Translations under genes and position numbers: made by a program
Notes under the pieces: generated by a model
Databases searched by the model: none
What the model was told of the DNA's origin: nothing
The model's input: only the letters and a program-made list of their open reading frames with translations
Part shown: positions 36,719 through 45,895 of the stretch, piece after piece
Layout of the letters: each line of letters opens with the position of its first letter
Position numbering within the stretch: the stretch's first letter is position 1
Assembly (NCBI RefSeq): GCF_004001045.1
Contig: NZ_BIMK01000009.1
Span: 124,001-188,000 of the forward strand
From: Paenibacillus chibensis
GTDB lineage: Bacteria; Bacillota; Bacilli; Paenibacillales; Paenibacillaceae
Length of the DNA: 64,000 bases
Reading direction: 5' to 3'

Positions 36719-38040
36719 AGCTCAAACTCCGCCAAAAAGTCGTCCAAATCATCCTTCTCCTGATCGGCGGCAGCCGGTGCAGCCATGCGCTCGCCCAGCA
36801 GCTGCGCAAAGGTAGCTTCCGGATTCTGGTGCAGGGTATGAAGCAGGTCCATGAAATCGCGCACCACTTCGCGCGGAGTGAGCAGCTCGTCCGCTCCCAT
36901 CCGGCCAACCGCCATCTCCATGAACTGAATCAGGTCCTCATCGGTCAGAGACGGTGCATAACCAAAATGAAGGGCATGGATTTGCCGCAGCTTCTGCAGC
37001 AGAATCAGGATCTCTTCATGCGAGAGCATCTCCAGTTTCAGGATCGGGCCGGTGTAGTTGCGATAGCCTTTGCCGGCATAACGACCCTCGACCAAACGCG
37101 AACGCAGCGCCTCATAACTGAACAAACCGCGTCGTTCATCCTCGACGAACTGTGGAGTGCCTCCGAGAAAAATGCCGAGATGCTCCGCTTTGCCCTGCAT
37201 CGTGTCATTGAACATGGTCAGCAGCTTCTCGTAATTGCTTGTGCGCGACACGCTGTTCGATATTTTGTACAAATTCACGCCTTCGTCAATAAAAAGGAGC
37301 AGTCCTCTGTAGCCGATTTTGGCCATAAATTCGGACCATAGCTTCATATAATCGTACCAGTTGTCGTCATCAATGATGACGCCGACTTCCAGCTCTTTTC
37401 TCGCTTCGGTCTTGTTCGGAAATTCACCCCGCAGCCAGCGCAGCGCGGCCTGCTTTTTCTCTTCCTCCCCCAGCTTGTATCCATTCCAATACGCGGCCAG
37501 CACCCGGGCAAAATCAAAGCCATGCACCAGATTCTGCATCGCTCCCGTCACTTCGAAAATCCGCCGCTCCACTTCACCCGGAAGTGCCGGATCACCCGGA
37601 CGCAATCCGCTTTCCTTCATCGCCTCCTGCTGTATCGTGGAAATCCACTTTTGCAGCACGGCTTCGAGCGCTCCGCCGTCGGGGCGTGTCCGCGTCGATA
37701 AATTCATCATCAGCTCGCGGTACGTGGCCAGACCTTGTCCCTTCGTGCCGACCAATCTCCGTTCAGGCGACAGATCCGCATCCGCGGTTACAAAGTCCCG
37801 GTCGAGCGCATAGTTGCGGATCGTTTGCAGCAGAAAGCTTTTCCCGCTGCCGTAGCGTCCGGTAATCAGCTTCATGGCGGCTCCGCCCTCGGCGATATTT
37901 TCCATATCCCTCAAAATGGCTTCCACTTCAGGCTTGCGCCCGACGGCGATATGCTCCAGTCCGATCCGCGGGACTACGCCTGCGGTCAGGGAATTGACGA
38001 GCGCGGTCGTCAGCCGCTTTGGTATTTTTATGTCAGTCAT
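36715..38040 (-). CDS. DUF2791 P-loop ATPase (BrxD-like)
   Basis: The 441-residue protein has Walker A GRYGSGKS (61-68) and Walker B GLLLFIDEG (246-254) of the ORC/AAA-like ATPase class. The domain is DUF2791, named BrxD in type 2 BREX. The downstream partner is the Lhr-like helicase, with which it overlaps by 4 bases. GAGGTG lies 6 bases before ATG 38040, inside the end of the TerB gene, so all three proteins are probably made by coupled translation. It likely loads or controls the helicase; this is inference. Confidence 0.87.
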   Translation of the reverse strand: MTDIKIPKRLTTALVNSLTAGVVPRIGLEHIAVGRKPEVEAILRDMENIAEGGAAMKLITGRYGSGKSFLLQTIRNYALDRDFVTADADLSPERRLVGTKGQGLATYRELMMNLSTRTRPDGGALEAVLQKWISTIQQEAMKESGLRPGDPALPGEVERRIFEVTGAMQNLVHGFDFARVLAAYWNGYKLGEEEKKQAALRWLRGEFPNKTEARKELEVGVIIDDDNWYDYMKLWSEFMAKIGYRGLLLFIDEGVNLYKISNSVSRTSNYEKLLTMFNDTMQGKAEHLGIFLGGTPQFVEDERRGLFSYEALRSRLVEGRYAGKGYRNYTGPILKLEMLSHEEILILLQKLRQIHALHFGYAPSLTDEDLIQFMEMAVGRMGADELLTPREVVRDFMDLLHTLHQNPEATFAQLLGERMAAPAAADQEKDDLDDFLAEFEL

Positions 38041-38045
38041 GCGAT

Positions 38046-39668
38046 TCACCTCGTTAATGATTCAAAATAATTCTCATATTCTTCCGATATGCGCTCGCCG
38101 TCGATGACCAGATCACCGATCGTTTCCATTGCAATTCCATTGATTTCATCTAGCAGCAGTTCGGGCATCGTTCCATACGTTTCGGCTATCAGTTCCAGCT
38201 CATGAGCGGAGGCATGCAACTTCAAGGCATACAAAACCTCCAGATGCGCTTGTCCCAGCTGTTCCGCAAACTGCGTCCAGTCCTCGTCCAGCCCGGTTGT
38301 CTTCCATTCGAAGAAAGGATCTTCAGGCAGCCGCTCAACATGGACATCTGAATTCGGCAATGCCTCATGCAGCATTTCTTGAAACGGCGCATCATGCGTC
38401 CAGCCTTCCTTGCCCACAGCCATGTCTGGGGCAGAAACCTCTTGGTCCTGCGAATCAGGCTCATCTTCCCAGGCTTCCACCGTCAGCATGCTCCGTACTT
38501 CCTCGCTGTCCCGCTGCAGCAGGGCAAGCTTCTCCGCATCGATGGAAATGGCGGGCAGCACCGGCTTGGCGGCTTGATATTCTCTCTCCAGATAGCGCTG
38601 TATCAACGTTTCCGTTTCACTCTTCAGGCTTACGCCCCGGAGACGGCCTTTAAACTGCCTGAGCTCTCTCAGCTTATTTTCCGTACTGCGCACCAGCTGG
38701 GTGATATAGTAGCGCAGCGGCGCGCATTTTCGGACCTGATCCAGGCGCAGCGCGAACGTTCTCCCATAGAGGGAAGCATCATAGATGGCACTCCGGAACA
38801 AATAACGCTCGATCGTTTTTCCCGGCCCTTTATAAAAGGTATCCACCAGCGTTTTGCCGGTTGTCTTTTGCATGTAGGAATCCACAATTGCAAGCACTTT
38901 TGGCACATACTCTTCCATCAGCGCACTTCCGCCGTCCTGGTAAAATTTGCTGCGCTGCACATCGTAATCGGATAACGTCATCACTTGTCCGAACGTCAAG
39001 GAAGCCGGATTCCCGCGTAACAGCCCGCTGAGCTCCAAATCGAACAGCTCATGGGTTCTGGACGTATCGGAACGGGACAAAATGTCCATCAAAGGAACAT
39101 CCAGATGATGTACCAGCACAAAGTCGCAAACCCAATCCGCCAAATAGGCGTTCAGTTTGGGATATCTTGTGCCGTACGCCTCCCAGATGCCTATCCATAA
39201 CGCGTACCCTTGATAGGGGGCCTGCCAGCCGATCCCATGAATCAGCTCATACAGATAGACAAAAACATATGAAAGGTCCGTGAACAGGTATTGTCCGCCC
39301 CGCACCTCGCTTCTCCAATAAAAATACCAGCTGCGCTGAGCCTCGCTCATCTGCTCGTATGTCGGCCAATAGCTCATAAAGGGCACGAAGGGAGCCGGCT
39401 CGCCCCTCCGTTCCTCTAACGCCCTTGCCTGCTGAACGAACTGCCGTTCTCTCGACAGCGCTTTGACAAAGGGAATGCGCTCCACGGCAGGAGGTTCTTT
39501 CCGCTCCGGGATGGCAAGGCTCCGCAAGCCGGCGCCATCCTGCGCCGGTTCATCCTTCATATCGATTTCCGCAAAATCCAGCGGCTTTTTATCCCATTCC
39601 ATGAAATCGCACATCACCGTTCCAGTAGAATATTTGTTCTTTTTTTTATTATAATATAAACGAGGCAT
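38046..39668 (-). CDS. TerB_N/TerB_C domain protein
   Basis: The 540-residue protein has a TerB_N domain (residues 95-145: FVPFMSYWPTYEQM, YFYWRSEVRGGQYLFTDLSY, VYLYELIHGIGW) and a C-terminal TerB_C-like domain (about 440-535). TerB-related domains occur in tellurite-resistance-type stress and DNA-processing systems. The middle is helical and basic. It heads the operon with the DUF2791 ATPase and helicase. The ribosome site AAGGGGA (39677-39683) is buried in the hairpin at 39676-39744. No other ter genes are in the window. Confidence 0.85.
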   Translation of the reverse strand: MPRLYYNKKKNKYSTGTVMCDFMEWDKKPLDFAEIDMKDEPAQDGAGLRSLAIPERKEPPAVERIPFVKALSRERQFVQQARALEERRGEPAPFVPFMSYWPTYEQMSEAQRSWYFYWRSEVRGGQYLFTDLSYVFVYLYELIHGIGWQAPYQGYALWIGIWEAYGTRYPKLNAYLADWVCDFVLVHHLDVPLMDILSRSDTSRTHELFDLELSGLLRGNPASLTFGQVMTLSDYDVQRSKFYQDGGSALMEEYVPKVLAIVDSYMQKTTGKTLVDTFYKGPGKTIERYLFRSAIYDASLYGRTFALRLDQVRKCAPLRYYITQLVRSTENKLRELRQFKGRLRGVSLKSETETLIQRYLEREYQAAKPVLPAISIDAEKLALLQRDSEEVRSMLTVEAWEDEPDSQDQEVSAPDMAVGKEGWTHDAPFQEMLHEALPNSDVHVERLPEDPFFEWKTTGLDEDWTQFAEQLGQAHLEVLYALKLHASAHELELIAETYGTMPELLLDEINGIAMETIGDLVIDGERISEEYENYFESLTR

Positions 39669-39675
39669 AAATAAG

Positions 39676-39744
39676 ATCCCCTTGAAGTAAATACTCGAAA
39701 ATCTTCAGCATTTCATGAAGAGAACGAGTAAACTTCAAGGGGAT
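39676..39744 (-). promoter_or_regulatory. 5' leader hairpin covering the TerB ribosome site
   Basis: ATCCCCTTGAAGT (39676-39688) pairs with ACTTCAAGGGGAT (39732-39744), 13 perfect base pairs. TACTCG (39692-39697) pairs with CGAGTA (39725-39730), and TCTTCA (39702-39707) with TGAAGA (39716-39721). In the minus-strand RNA this long stem includes the AAGGGG ribosome site just before the TerB ATG at 39668. No T-run follows, so it does not look like a terminator. It suggests translational or processing control. Confidence 0.72.
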
Positions 39745-39756
39745 ATTTCCATGTTT

Positions 39757-39762
39757 ATTATA
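39757..39762 (-). promoter_or_regulatory. Predicted -10 box of the TerB operon
   Basis: TATAAT on the minus strand would start transcription near 39750, so the leader hairpin would form at the extreme 5' end of the RNA. No good -35 match is seen, and no terminator separates it from the upstream anti-sigma gene. Confidence 0.45.
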
Positions 39763-39833
39763 ATCTTTTCCAGAAATTAATTATGGATAGTCCAGGTACT
39801 TTTGCGATTGCGCACTGAAATGCGGCTTCCCAT

Positions 39834-40856
39834 TCATGGCCCGGGAATCTGAATGGTAAAGCTATGCTCTTTCAACGTCTGACGCTTCAGCACATGATCT
39901 TCGCTTTCTGCTCCAGGCATGATCACAGGCGTTAACAATAGTTCCGTCTCCTGCCCTGTTAAAGCGGGATAACGATTGAAGTTACTTTTCATGTTGCTGC
40001 GGGCTGATTGCTGTTCAATACTTTTCCCGTTCTGATCCGTCATTATAAAATGCATATCCCATTCATTTCCACCTGATATTTCATAATAGAGCGTTGTCGA
40101 CACCGGACTCAGGACGAGCTTGCTCACGGTAATGATTTGCCCGTTATCCAGCGCAATCTGATGATGAACCGCGATTTTCTTGGTCTCGCGCATGAGCTTC
40201 TCCGTAGAAGTCGTCATGGCAAAGCCCCATGTTCCATTCACCGTGTCTCGATTCTGAAAAGGTATCCCGCTGATCACGATTTGAATATCGAGTGAGCCCT
40301 TAAACGTATGATCCGGAAGATCGACCGCCTGAACAAATGAGATTGTGGCTGCGTCCAGGCGGGATTTATTGCCGCTGCCGTTCCGCGGTATTTCTGTCCC
40401 GTTCACATATACGGACATCCAAGGAAAACCGATTCCTTCCAGAGGGGTATCCGTGGCATGAACGGTGTACGCAATGAGAAGCTGCCCTTCGTCCACCAGT
40501 ACATCGTCCAGTCGGATATCCATGCCGGAATCGCTGACCGTCTGTCCGACGGTGGTCGTATATCTTTGTATCACAGCTTCGTCACTTTTCATATGCTCGG
40601 CCATCAACATGCGAAAGAATGGTACGCCGGATAGCGCCTTCACGGGCAGTCCGGTCGCAAATCCCAGGCAGATAACAGCAACCAAGCTGATGGCTGCCAG
40701 TCTGTATCTCCCCCGCTGTAACCGTGGGTTATGAAGATGAAGTTTTCTTTTCATTCTTTTTTTGATGCGTTTTCTCTCTATCTCGCTTAAGCATTCGTCC
40801 TCATAAAGACTTATATCAACGTCAGCTTCGTTAAAAAGTTCATATATATCCCTCAT
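39834..40856 (-). CDS. DUF4179 anti-sigma factor
   Basis: The 340-residue membrane protein has a cytoplasmic N-terminal region (residues 1-50), one membrane segment (YRLAAISLVAVICLGFATGL, about 52-71) and an extracytoplasmic DUF4179 domain followed by a DUF5643-like C-terminal domain. Such proteins hold an ECF sigma factor at the membrane. The gene follows its sigma gene by 19 bases, with GGAGGTG before the ATG. The signal sensed is unknown. Confidence 0.87.
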   Translation of the reverse strand: MRDIYELFNEADVDISLYEDECLSEIERKRIKKRMKRKLHLHNPRLQRGRYRLAAISLVAVICLGFATGLPVKALSGVPFFRMLMAEHMKSDEAVIQRYTTTVGQTVSDSGMDIRLDDVLVDEGQLLIAYTVHATDTPLEGIGFPWMSVYVNGTEIPRNGSGNKSRLDAATISFVQAVDLPDHTFKGSLDIQIVISGIPFQNRDTVNGTWGFAMTTSTEKLMRETKKIAVHHQIALDNGQIITVSKLVLSPVSTTLYYEISGGNEWDMHFIMTDQNGKSIEQQSARSNMKSNFNRYPALTGQETELLLTPVIMPGAESEDHVLKRQTLKEHSFTIQIPGP

Positions 40857-40875
40857 TTTGACACCTCCGTTCGTT

Positions 40876-41424
40876 TCATAGCTCCCTGAATCCTTTATAC
40901 ATAGCCTTCAATTTTTTTCGTCCGCGGGACAGCCGATTGTATACCCAAGAATGCTTTACGCCCATATGGGATGCGATTTCTCCAACGCTTTGATCATGAA
41001 AATAATGGTTTAAAAATAACGCTCGGTCGGGTTCCCTCAGACTGCCGAGCATCTCTTCCAATTCCTTGCGGAGTTCATTCTCCGTCTCAAGTATGTAACT
41101 GCCACTGATCTGCTCCACATCGTTTCCAATCAACTGTACCTTGCTATTCTCCCTATAATATTTCCGCTCGTAATCGATCGCTTTGAATTTGGAAACGGCA
41201 GCAAGCCAATGCTTGAAGGATCCCTTCTCTCCCGTAAACGAATTCGTATGCGTCCATACCGACAGCAAAATATCGTCCATGCATTCTTCATGCATATCCT
41301 GCTGGTGAAGGTGTTTACGAATGATGTTTTTGATGAAGCCGCCATACAGGTCTATCACATAATAAAGCGCCTTTTCATTTTGCCTTCGCAGTTCGGAAAC
41401 AAGGTTCTCTTCCGTAATCTTCAT
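40876..41424 (-). CDS. ECF-type sigma factor
   Basis: The 182-residue protein has region 2 (DMHEECMDDILLSVWTHTNS and FKHWLAAVSKFKAIDYERKY) and region 4 (VGEIASHMGVKHSWVYNRLS) of ECF sigma factors. AAAAGGAG lies before the ATG. It forms an operon with the DUF4179 anti-sigma gene downstream. Target promoters cannot be told from the window; the immediate upstream region was searched for an AAC/CGT-type ECF promoter without a convincing match. Confidence 0.9.
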   Translation of the reverse strand: MKITEENLVSELRRQNEKALYYVIDLYGGFIKNIIRKHLHQQDMHEECMDDILLSVWTHTNSFTGEKGSFKHWLAAVSKFKAIDYERKYYRENSKVQLIGNDVEQISGSYILETENELRKELEEMLGSLREPDRALFLNHYFHDQSVGEIASHMGVKHSWVYNRLSRGRKKLKAMYKGFREL

Positions 41425-41518
41425 TGATTAATCTCCTTTTTAAAACGGCTACACCTTATATATCGATTCAAACCGAACGTTTCTATCATCCTACAGAAAA
41501 AAATCCAATGCTACACGT

Positions 41519-41543
41519 AAAAAACCACTCCTCGGAGTGGTTT
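41519..41543 (-). terminator. Intrinsic terminator of the acetyltransferase gene
   Basis: A 10-bp stem AAACCACTCC / GGAGTGGTTT with T-rich flank on the minus strand, about 35 bases past the stop. Confidence 0.85.
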
Positions 41544-41579
41544 CACAATCATGATCGAAAGCTGCTGGATGAAATATAA

Positions 41580-42098
41580 TCACTGCTCGCGACGCTTGGA
41601 GAAATAGACCAATCCCGCCTGAAGCTCCGACGCTTTGACAAATCCGAGCTTCTCCATGAGATGAATAGACCTGACGTTATCAGGCTCAACGGTTGCATCG
41701 ATCATCGTCAGCTTCATCGTTTCAAAGCCAAACCGTATCACAGCCTGCATCACCTCCGTCATATAGCCCCGCCCCCAGCTGTCCTTGGCCAGGTCAAAGC
41801 CGATCTCCGCGACAAACTCGCCATCCGAAGTTCTAAGATAATGATATCCGCATGTGCCCATAAAGCTGCGGGATGCTTGATCGTAAATCCCCCAGCGGCA
41901 GCCTGCATCATCCAGATGATATCGGATGATCTCTTCTGCTTCTTCCACATCCTTGCAAGGATCAATATCCATGAACCGCGTAATCTCTTCGTCAGCAAAA
42001 TGCCGACGGACTTCTTCCGCATCCTGCAGCGTAAGCAGCCTCAAGTGCAAACGCTCGGTGTCGATCGTTGGGTATTCGACCGGTTTCACTGCTGCCAT
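41580..42098 (-). CDS. GNAT-family N-acetyltransferase (RimJ/RimL-like)
   Basis: The 172-residue protein has the GNAT acetyl-CoA site in FVAEIGFDLAKDSWGRGYMT and the C-terminal DATVEPDNVRSIHLMEKLGF motif of the RimJ/RimL (Acetyltransf_3) group. The acceptor amine is unknown. A GGGG-containing ribosome site precedes the ATG. It is a single-gene unit. Confidence 0.88.
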   Translation of the reverse strand: MAAVKPVEYPTIDTERLHLRLLTLQDAEEVRRHFADEEITRFMDIDPCKDVEEAEEIIRYHLDDAGCRWGIYDQASRSFMGTCGYHYLRTSDGEFVAEIGFDLAKDSWGRGYMTEVMQAVIRFGFETMKLTMIDATVEPDNVRSIHLMEKLGFVKASELQAGLVYFSKRREQ

Positions 42099-42242
42099 AT
42101 CCCCTAAACCTCGCCTACAATGGATTTGTCCCTTTCAAATGCTGGTTATTTCATCGATGTTTGAACATGAAAATATTGTATTGGATACTCAGCGGCTTCG
42201 GCAATATGAATTTGATTTGAACGTATCGGCCCTTTTACAGCT

Positions 42243-42944
42243 CTATTCAACATATTTTTTGATCTCTGGAGACACCTTCTGAACGTTCTTACCATAGAAA
42301 ATGAAGTCTCTGCCGTCATCCGCTAAAGCACGAGAGAAGGCATAGGGCTTCATCCCATAAAAAATAACATCATAATAGGTCAAAACCGCACTGGAGTCCG
42401 GCTGATCCATCGAATCCTGCCCTTTCTCCAAGAGCCGGATAAAATCCTTCATTTCCGCTCCGGTCAACACGTGCAGCCGCTTAGGACTCGGGTTTGTCTG
42501 GTAAATATCAATCCGGATGACTTTACTCAGATCCAGCTCCTCGGCAGTAGGCTGAAAATCCGAATGTTCCGCAGTATATAGCTTGAATCCATTGACCTCT
42601 GCCGGATCCTTAACCGCGATCACCGCTGGCTCTGATGGGTCGTTCAATCCGTAAATCGCAGTTCCAGCCGGTAAAAATGCAGCATCGCCATCCTTCGGCT
42701 GGTATCCGGCATGATGAATATTCCCGCTGATCTCAAATGCCGTGAAGCCGATCGGCGTTTCCGTTGCGACTTGGGAAGGATCGGCGACGATGCCGCGATG
42801 AGGTAGATGCGTGTACATAGTCTGATCAAGCATAATAAAATCAACCCAGTCCACCTTGGTTTCAAACTCCGTCTTGCCGCTGCGGCAGGCGGAGAGGGAT
42901 ATCAGAAGCAGCATACACACTCCACACAGCAGCCATCTTCTCAA
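42243..42944 (-). CDS. Predicted lipoprotein, unknown function
   Basis: Not recognised. The 233-residue precursor has a lipoprotein signal ending LISLSAC, and the mature part contains two similar-looking beta-rich halves, the second with ADDGRDFIFYGKNVQKVSPE. The TTG at 42944 is taken as the start, since GAGAGGTG lies 6 bases upstream; a GTG three codons earlier is part of that site. It is a single gene next to an ABC exporter, but no functional link is clear. Confidence 0.75.
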   Translation of the reverse strand: MRRWLLCGVCMLLLISLSACRSGKTEFETKVDWVDFIMLDQTMYTHLPHRGIVADPSQVATETPIGFTAFEISGNIHHAGYQPKDGDAAFLPAGTAIYGLNDPSEPAVIAVKDPAEVNGFKLYTAEHSDFQPTAEELDLSKVIRIDIYQTNPSPKRLHVLTGAEMKDFIRLLEKGQDSMDQPDSSAVLTYYDVIFYGMKPYAFSRALADDGRDFIFYGKNVQKVSPEIKKYVE

Positions 42945-43070
42945 GTCGTTCACCTCTCAAACCGTAAACCACGCCCATCCCTGTATTGCGAATGGAGGGT
43001 TTACCATTTAAACGTGAGACCATAACCATTTGTTACATCGGGTGCAAAAAGAATGAACCAGCCGAACAGT

Positions 43071-44126
43071 TCAAAGCTTCCGATACTTTTTGAGCGCCAA
43101 TATGTTCAGCCCGATAAAGAGTGCGGCGAAACACACCAGCACTACCAGATCAAGCGCGATATCTCCAAATCCCATTCCTTTGTACATCACGCTTTTAAGC
43201 GCATCAGCCCCATAATACAGCGGCATGATTCGGGCTATGATCTGAATCCATTCCGCCATATGGTTGAGCGGGAAAATGCCCGCGAAAAAAACCTGCGGAA
43301 TAATGACGATCGGAATGAACTGCACCATTTGAAATTCGGATGCGGCGAAGGTCGACAGCAGAATGCCGAGCGAAAGCGCCACGAAGGCGAGCAAAATATT
43401 CGTCAATAAAACGAGCCAGAGCGAGCCTTCCAGATGGATGCCGAGCACCAGGGTTGCAAACAGCACGACGATGACCGTTTGCAGCAGCGCGAAAATGCCG
43501 TAGCCCGCCAAGTAACCCGTGATCACCTCGCCTCTGCGTACCGGGGTGGACATTAAGCGTTCGAGCGTCCCCGTCGTGCGCTCCCGCAGGAGTCCGATGC
43601 CCGAAATCAGGAACACGAAGAAAAATACGAAAAATCCGATCAAGATGGGACTCAGCGTGTCAAAAAAGGTCGTGTCTGCGTCGCCGTATACATAATCCGT
43701 CTTCACTGTGATCTGCGGAGCCGCTGCTGGGTTTCCAAGCTTCTGCGCCGTATCCGCAAGTCCAGCCACCGCCTGGCTGACGGTCATTTGCAGCGCCTTG
43801 GACTGGGAAGGGTCGTTGTTCTTCAAAATCAGATGCAATGTATTGTCCCGCCATTCCATCATGGCGTCCAGATTGTCATTCACAACAACGTCCTTGCTGG
43901 CTTGATCATAGGTCGTAATATCCATGCCCTTTTCTTTCAGCAGCTCGACGATCGCCGGATTCAGGTTGACCGCCCCAATCTTCGCATCCGATGCGTTGCC
44001 GGTATGATTAAACAGGTAATACATCAAGCTCAGTACCAGCAGAGGCGCGAGAAAGAGCATCGCGAGCGTTCGTTTGTCACGCAGCAGCTGCTGGAAAATT
44101 CTCAGGACAAGTGCGCGTATTCTCAT
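43071..44126 (-). CDS. ABC-2 type transporter permease
   Basis: The 351-residue permease has a first membrane segment near residues 17-35, a large extracytoplasmic loop (40-170) and five C-terminal segments with GIGLLRERTTGTLERLMSTP, the conserved ABC-2 element. It pairs with the ATPase encoded just upstream, overlapping it by 4 bases (ATGA). The pair resembles drug or sodium exporters (DrrAB/NatAB style); the substrate is not predictable. Confidence 0.88.
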   Translation of the reverse strand: MRIRALVLRIFQQLLRDKRTLAMLFLAPLLVLSLMYYLFNHTGNASDAKIGAVNLNPAIVELLKEKGMDITTYDQASKDVVVNDNLDAMMEWRDNTLHLILKNNDPSQSKALQMTVSQAVAGLADTAQKLGNPAAAPQITVKTDYVYGDADTTFFDTLSPILIGFFVFFFVFLISGIGLLRERTTGTLERLMSTPVRRGEVITGYLAGYGIFALLQTVIVVLFATLVLGIHLEGSLWLVLLTNILLAFVALSLGILLSTFAASEFQMVQFIPIVIIPQVFFAGIFPLNHMAEWIQIIARIMPLYYGADALKSVMYKGMGFGDIALDLVVLVCFAALFIGLNILALKKYRKL

Positions 44127-44848
44127 GACTCTTTCCCTCCCGCCCGCAAAAATACGTCTTCCAGGTTTTCCGCATCATACTGTTGTTTCAGCTGCAAGGG
44201 CGTTCCGCTGGCCAATATCCGGCCTTCGCGCACCATCGCCAGCACATCGCATTTCTCCGCTTCATCCATAACATGAGTCGTAATGATAATCGTTTTCTGC
44301 TCCGTTCCCTTGAGCCGGATCAGCTCAGCCCAGATCGACTGCCTCAGCTCCGGATCGATCCCTACCGTCGGTTCATCCAGAATCAGGATCGGCGGGTTAT
44401 GCAGCAGCGCGATGGCCAGGGATAATCTCCGTTTCATGCCGCCGGAGTAGGCGGACACCTTTTTCTCCAGCTCATCCGTGAGATTGACCAACTTGGCCGC
44501 ATACGCGATCCGCTGCTTTTGCTCCGTTTTGCCCATTTTGAACATCGAAGCAAAAAACCGGAGGTTTTCTTCGCCCGTCAGCTCGTTATACAATGCATCC
44601 GATTGGGCCATATAGCCGATTTGCTGCAGCATGCTGAGGCTTGGCATCGGAGTACGAAGCACTTCAATGGTGCCTTGATCCGGTTTATCCATGCCGACCA
44701 TCATTTTGACGAGCGTGGTTTTTCCGGCTCCGGATGGTCCGATCAATCCGTAAATCTGTCCTTTCTCCATATGAAGACTAACTCCGGAGAGGACCGTTTT
44801 TTTCCCGAATGCTCTGCTGACCTGCTCTACACTAACCGTTGTTTCCAT
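44123..44848 (-). CDS. ABC transporter ATP-binding protein
   Basis: The 241-residue ATPase has Walker A GPSGAGKTT, signature YSGGMKRRLSLA, Walker B ILILDEPTVGID and the switch histidine in TTHVMDEAE. The ATG at 44848 is set by GGAGG 8 bases upstream; ten earlier codons are not translated. It drives the permease encoded by the next gene. The intergenic region upstream (44849-45030) holds the promoter but no other gene. Confidence 0.92.
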   Translation of the reverse strand: METTVSVEQVSRAFGKKTVLSGVSLHMEKGQIYGLIGPSGAGKTTLVKMMVGMDKPDQGTIEVLRTPMPSLSMLQQIGYMAQSDALYNELTGEENLRFFASMFKMGKTEQKQRIAYAAKLVNLTDELEKKVSAYSGGMKRRLSLAIALLHNPPILILDEPTVGIDPELRQSIWAELIRLKGTEQKTIIITTHVMDEAEKCDVLAMVREGRILASGTPLQLKQQYDAENLEDVFLRAGGKES

Positions 44849-45029
44849 ATGTCCTACCTCCAATAAGATAATGAACACTGCGTTGATTATCTTCCTTAGT
44901 TCATTATAAGGGATGCCGTCTTACCCGGCAATGAACAGAATCGCGGAATGTGATCATTAACGAAAGGTTTGCCTTTTGCCTTCATTCCCTGGTGCATTCA
45001 AAGGTTTGGCAAGCAGTCAGCCGTGTACG

Positions 45030-45062
45030 AAAAAAGCACCCGAATGCATAGGCTGGGTGCTT
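45030..45062 (-). terminator. Intrinsic terminator of the YdeI-like gene
   Basis: The stem AAGCACCC / GGGTGCTT with an 9-base loop is followed by a T-run on the minus strand. Confidence 0.83.
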
Positions 45063-45114
45063 GGAAATTGCCGTCTGATTTGATCTTATGAGGTGCTTCC
45101 TGTCAATCCACGTC

Positions 45115-45732
45115 CTAATCGTTTAATCCCTTGCCATTGAGAATTTGCTGCATATACTTTTCAACCCTGGACACCCGGGTTTTGGATTGTTTGGGTGCGG
45201 AAAAATAAAAAAGGTACGCTCTTTGCCGCCCGGGCGTCAACGCTTCGAATGCAGGCTTCAGGGCGGGGATTTCATCGAATTTATTCTGAAGCTCTTCAGG
45301 AATGTCGTATTCTTCATGCTTTTTAAATTCTACTTGCAGGCCGGATTTTTCAATGCCAATAGCTTCCTGAATATACGCTTTCAAAATGGATTCCTTGGCC
45401 GTTATTTCTTGAGCGTTGGAGAACCGGATCTGGCGTCCCGCCTGTACCTTCTCCGTTTGTTGAATGAGAATGCCATGGGCATCCTTCATCAAGGAGCCTT
45501 TGATAAACAGAATCGCACAGTATTCCTTAAATCCGTGTATTAAAAGAATGTTCTTGTTCTGAAGCGTGTAACAAGGATGCATCCACTTATATTCTTCGGT
45601 CAGATCAAACTCAAGAACGAGTTCCCGCAGCTTCTCATATTCCTTCTTCCACTTCTTGGATTTCCCTATGAATTCATCCACTTTAGGATTGGTTCTACGC
45701 GTTGTCATCAAAAAATACCCCTTTTTATCCAT
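45115..45732 (-). CDS. YdeI/OmpD-associated family protein (DUF1801 + OmdA)
   Basis: The 205-residue protein has an N-terminal DUF1801-like part (EYKWMHPCYTLQNKNILLIH) and a C-terminal OmdA-like segment (EELQNKFDEIPALKPAFEAL then YLFYFSAPKQSKTRVSRVEK). The B. subtilis relative YdeI is linked to peptide resistance, but function is not settled. The first ATG (45732) and a second in-frame ATG (45708, with AAAAGGGG 12 bases upstream) are both possible starts. Confidence 0.83.
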   Translation of the reverse strand: MDKKGYFLMTTRRTNPKVDEFIGKSKKWKKEYEKLRELVLEFDLTEEYKWMHPCYTLQNKNILLIHGFKEYCAILFIKGSLMKDAHGILIQQTEKVQAGRQIRFSNAQEITAKESILKAYIQEAIGIEKSGLQVEFKKHEEYDIPEELQNKFDEIPALKPAFEALTPGRQRAYLFYFSAPKQSKTRVSRVEKYMQQILNGKGLND

Positions 45733-45850
45733 GGTGTTTTTAAAATCATGATCTAATCTGCATGATCACATATGACTACCTTCTTTGTAAGTTTGATTGT
45801 ACTGATTTTTTTAAGAATTGTACAATTTTCATAGAGGCTTATTGAATACC

Positions 45851-45884
45851 AAAACAGCCTCCAACACAGGTTGGAGGCTGTTTT
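45851..45884 (-). terminator. Intrinsic terminator of the ribose operon
   Basis: A perfect 15-bp stem AAAACAGCCTCCAAC / GTTGGAGGCTGTTTT with loop ACAG lies just past the rbsB stop. Confidence 0.92.
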
Positions 45885-45895
45885 CAGCATCATGA

